A stretch of DNA of 64,000 nt. Source: Piezodorus guildinii (Eukaryota; Arthropoda; Insecta; Hemiptera; Pentatomidae). The position numbers were made by a program, and so were the translations under genes. A model generated the notes under the pieces. The model was not told where the DNA came from. It searched no databases and was given only the letters and a program-made list of their open reading frames with translations. The DNA is taken from assembly GCA_023052935.1 (NCBI GenBank), contig CM041292.1, positions 141,883,143 through 141,947,142 on the forward strand, given 5' to 3'. Shown here in pieces: positions 41,951 through 44,900 of this stretch; position 1 is the first letter of the stretch, and each line of letters opens with the position of its first letter.

Positions 41951-44900
41951 ACATGGTCAATGCAATGTCCATCACTTATAAGAGATGTAACTCCCCTTAA
42001 CTTGGTTATTTTTAAAGATGGAGAAATAATGAAAAGTGTTTAACAATCAGGAATTTTATTTGAATTATTTCAATGAAAATTAAAAGAAATTACTAAAGGA
42101 GTCTAGTATAAAGTCTAGTATGCTTATGGTTTATTATTCTCAATAACAAACCTTTGTAATAGAAAAAAAAAATTATCTCACCCAAAATTTGAGGTCTTAT
42201 GTTTTAAAATATATAGAACCCAGATAATCAATAAAAAAAAATTCATTTCAGCCATACCAATATATGGATCCCTAAGATGTTTGTTTTGTTGGTGCTATTT
42301 TCATAGAGAATGGAATTCCCTAGAAAATAAAAAAGTATCTTTGAAATTGGTTGAGAAATAGGTTTGAAATTAGCAGTGATCAGCCTTTTTCCTTTGAATA
42401 ATTTATCGCTTTTCATATTATTAATTGCCGGATTAATAGTATGCCTTGCTTTTATATATAAACTGTCATACCCTAATTTAGTTATTTGGAAATAATAAAC
42501 AATTTTGTAATAATTTGCTGCATTTTTTTAAGCTATACACTATAGCTTAAAAATATAGCTTGCCTTGTTTTTGTTTCTTAACAAGATGCGAATGTGATGT
42601 GGCAGTTGAGTCTGTTTAATAGTATTGATGTTGGATGTGGATAAAGTGTTGTCTCTTATACTGGCTTGTTGAGTCAGTCAGTAGTTCAACAGCTTTGTCA
42701 ATATCATTTGGTGTCTTTAGTGAAATTTTTAGGTCCAATTTGTTTTCTAAGTCGAATCGGAGTCTGTCCAAGTCCACTCGTCCTGTAATCAGTGGGAGAT
42801 TAGAGATTTAGGAACAAAACTCGAATGCAAAGAAAGCATAACTGGACTGTGATCTGATGAGAGGTCATTCAGGGATTTAATCAGGGTTTGGAAGGAGAAT
42901 ATCTGTGAGAAAACAAATAAATTCAGAATATCAGGACGTTTTTGGAGGGATGAAGGCCAATAAGAAGGGTTCATGGGTGAGAGGATAGTATAGTATTTGG
43001 AGATTGAGACGTTAGAGAGGATGTTTCCACAAGAGTTGGGTGTTTGACAACCCAATCGCTGGTGTTTGGTGTTATAGTCTCCTCCAGCAAGAAAGCAGGT
43101 TCCTAGGGAACGGAATAGGGTATCGAGTTGGTTATATGCAAGGGATTTATTAGGAGGACAGTATACAGCTGAAAGTGTAACATGGTAAGGAAAAATTTAA
43201 ATGGTTATAGAGGTTGATTGAATGGCGTCAGTTGGAGTAGAAGGAAAATGGGAATGGGGTAGTGATTTATGGGTGAGAATGCATGAGCAGAGTTGTCTGG
43301 GTGGTCTGATCTGTAAGAGATGTAGTCTCGTATATAAAATTTTGATCGTTGAGTGAAGTGTGTCTCGGTCAGTAGTGCAACATTTATCTGTTTGTCATGT
43401 AGGAATATGTCGAGTTCGTCATGGTGATTATATAGGCCATTTGCATTCCACAATACTATAGTCAGGGGCTTTACATTCATCGTGGGAGATTATATGGGAT
43501 TGAGGTAAGGAGTCTAATAAGAAGGGCGATAAGAGTTTTAGTGGTTTCTGAGAGATCTGAGAGGAAGGAGTTCTGTTAGATAGATCTTGGTAGCTAACAG
43601 GTTGTAAATAAGGGATTTGAGGAGGATAAGTTGTGTGGTCAGGAGTGTTGATTGGGGACTGGATTCGGCGCGGGGTAATAGGATATTCAGTCCTCTGTGT
43701 TACTTAAGGTAGGAGTTTCGGCTGGCTTGGCTGAACAAAAGGACGGAGTCTACTTTTCTGAGGATGTTCTGGAGGTAATTTTACGCATAGGGGTTAAAGG
43801 TGGGGAGATATTGGCCGAAGTGGAGCTTGTGGAGCAGGATGGGAAGCCAGAGGCTTGGATTGGGAGTTCGGAGGTGCCTGACCTTTACAAACGAAATTAA
43901 AATGGAAAGTTAAAAAACAAGTTAGTAAAGTAATTAGTAAACAAGTTAGTAAAGTTAAAATATAAATTAAAAACTAAATTAACTAGCAACCATGTTTGAG
44001 TATTATGTTTTTTATTAGATTGAATTTGTGTTTCTCATAAAGAATATGCTGAAATTGTGAGACTGTCCAGATGGATTTGTCGCATTCGTCATTCGATATT
44101 AAGTTAAAAAGTTTTAATTAATGTTCTGTAAGAAATTGTGTTAATGTGTGTTCTGTGCTGTGTATTTATTTATGATTGGATAGTGTTTTGTGGAGAATGT
44201 ACTTATGAAGACTGGGTGATTTGGTTGAAGTGATTCAGATGGTGTTCCACTTAGGAACCAACTCGTTGTTGATGAGACCTTTTATATAGAGGTTTGTAGT
44301 TTTTTAATTTCGTATAATTTAATCTTCTCTTCTATTTTAAAATTTATAAGTAGCATTATAGCAAGCTATTTTGCTTCATACGGCTTGGCTCATCTTAGCA
44401 CGCTTTTCAGTTAAAAGGCAGTACACCCCATACGTCTTTATAAGTAATAACTTTTGAGCAAAAAGCAGTATGCTGATATTCTATATATTTTATTTAAAAT
44501 CATTATTTTAAAGGTTTACATTAATTTTCATTTTTTTTTCCAGTTATATATACTTTCATAGTAATGAAATGCGTAGTAAGGTCCGAAAGTTTCTGTCCTG
44601 GGGTAGAAGGAAAGATGAAAGAAAAAACTGGTCTTACTGTTTTTCAATATATTCTCCTCTAAGCTCAACACACTTAATACAACACTTAGGCAACATTCCA
44701 TTTAATCAATTTACATTTCTTCTTTGTTAAAAAAAAGTTCTTCCACTGCTGCTTGGAGCTCTTCATTGGTGTTAAATTGTTTTCCACAACGGTCAGATTT
44801 TAACTTTGAGAAAAGTTAGAAGTCGCTAGGGGCTAAGCCTGGGCTGTAGGGTGGATGAGAGATTTCTTGTAATCTATTGATCTTCACAGTGGCCTTGGAA

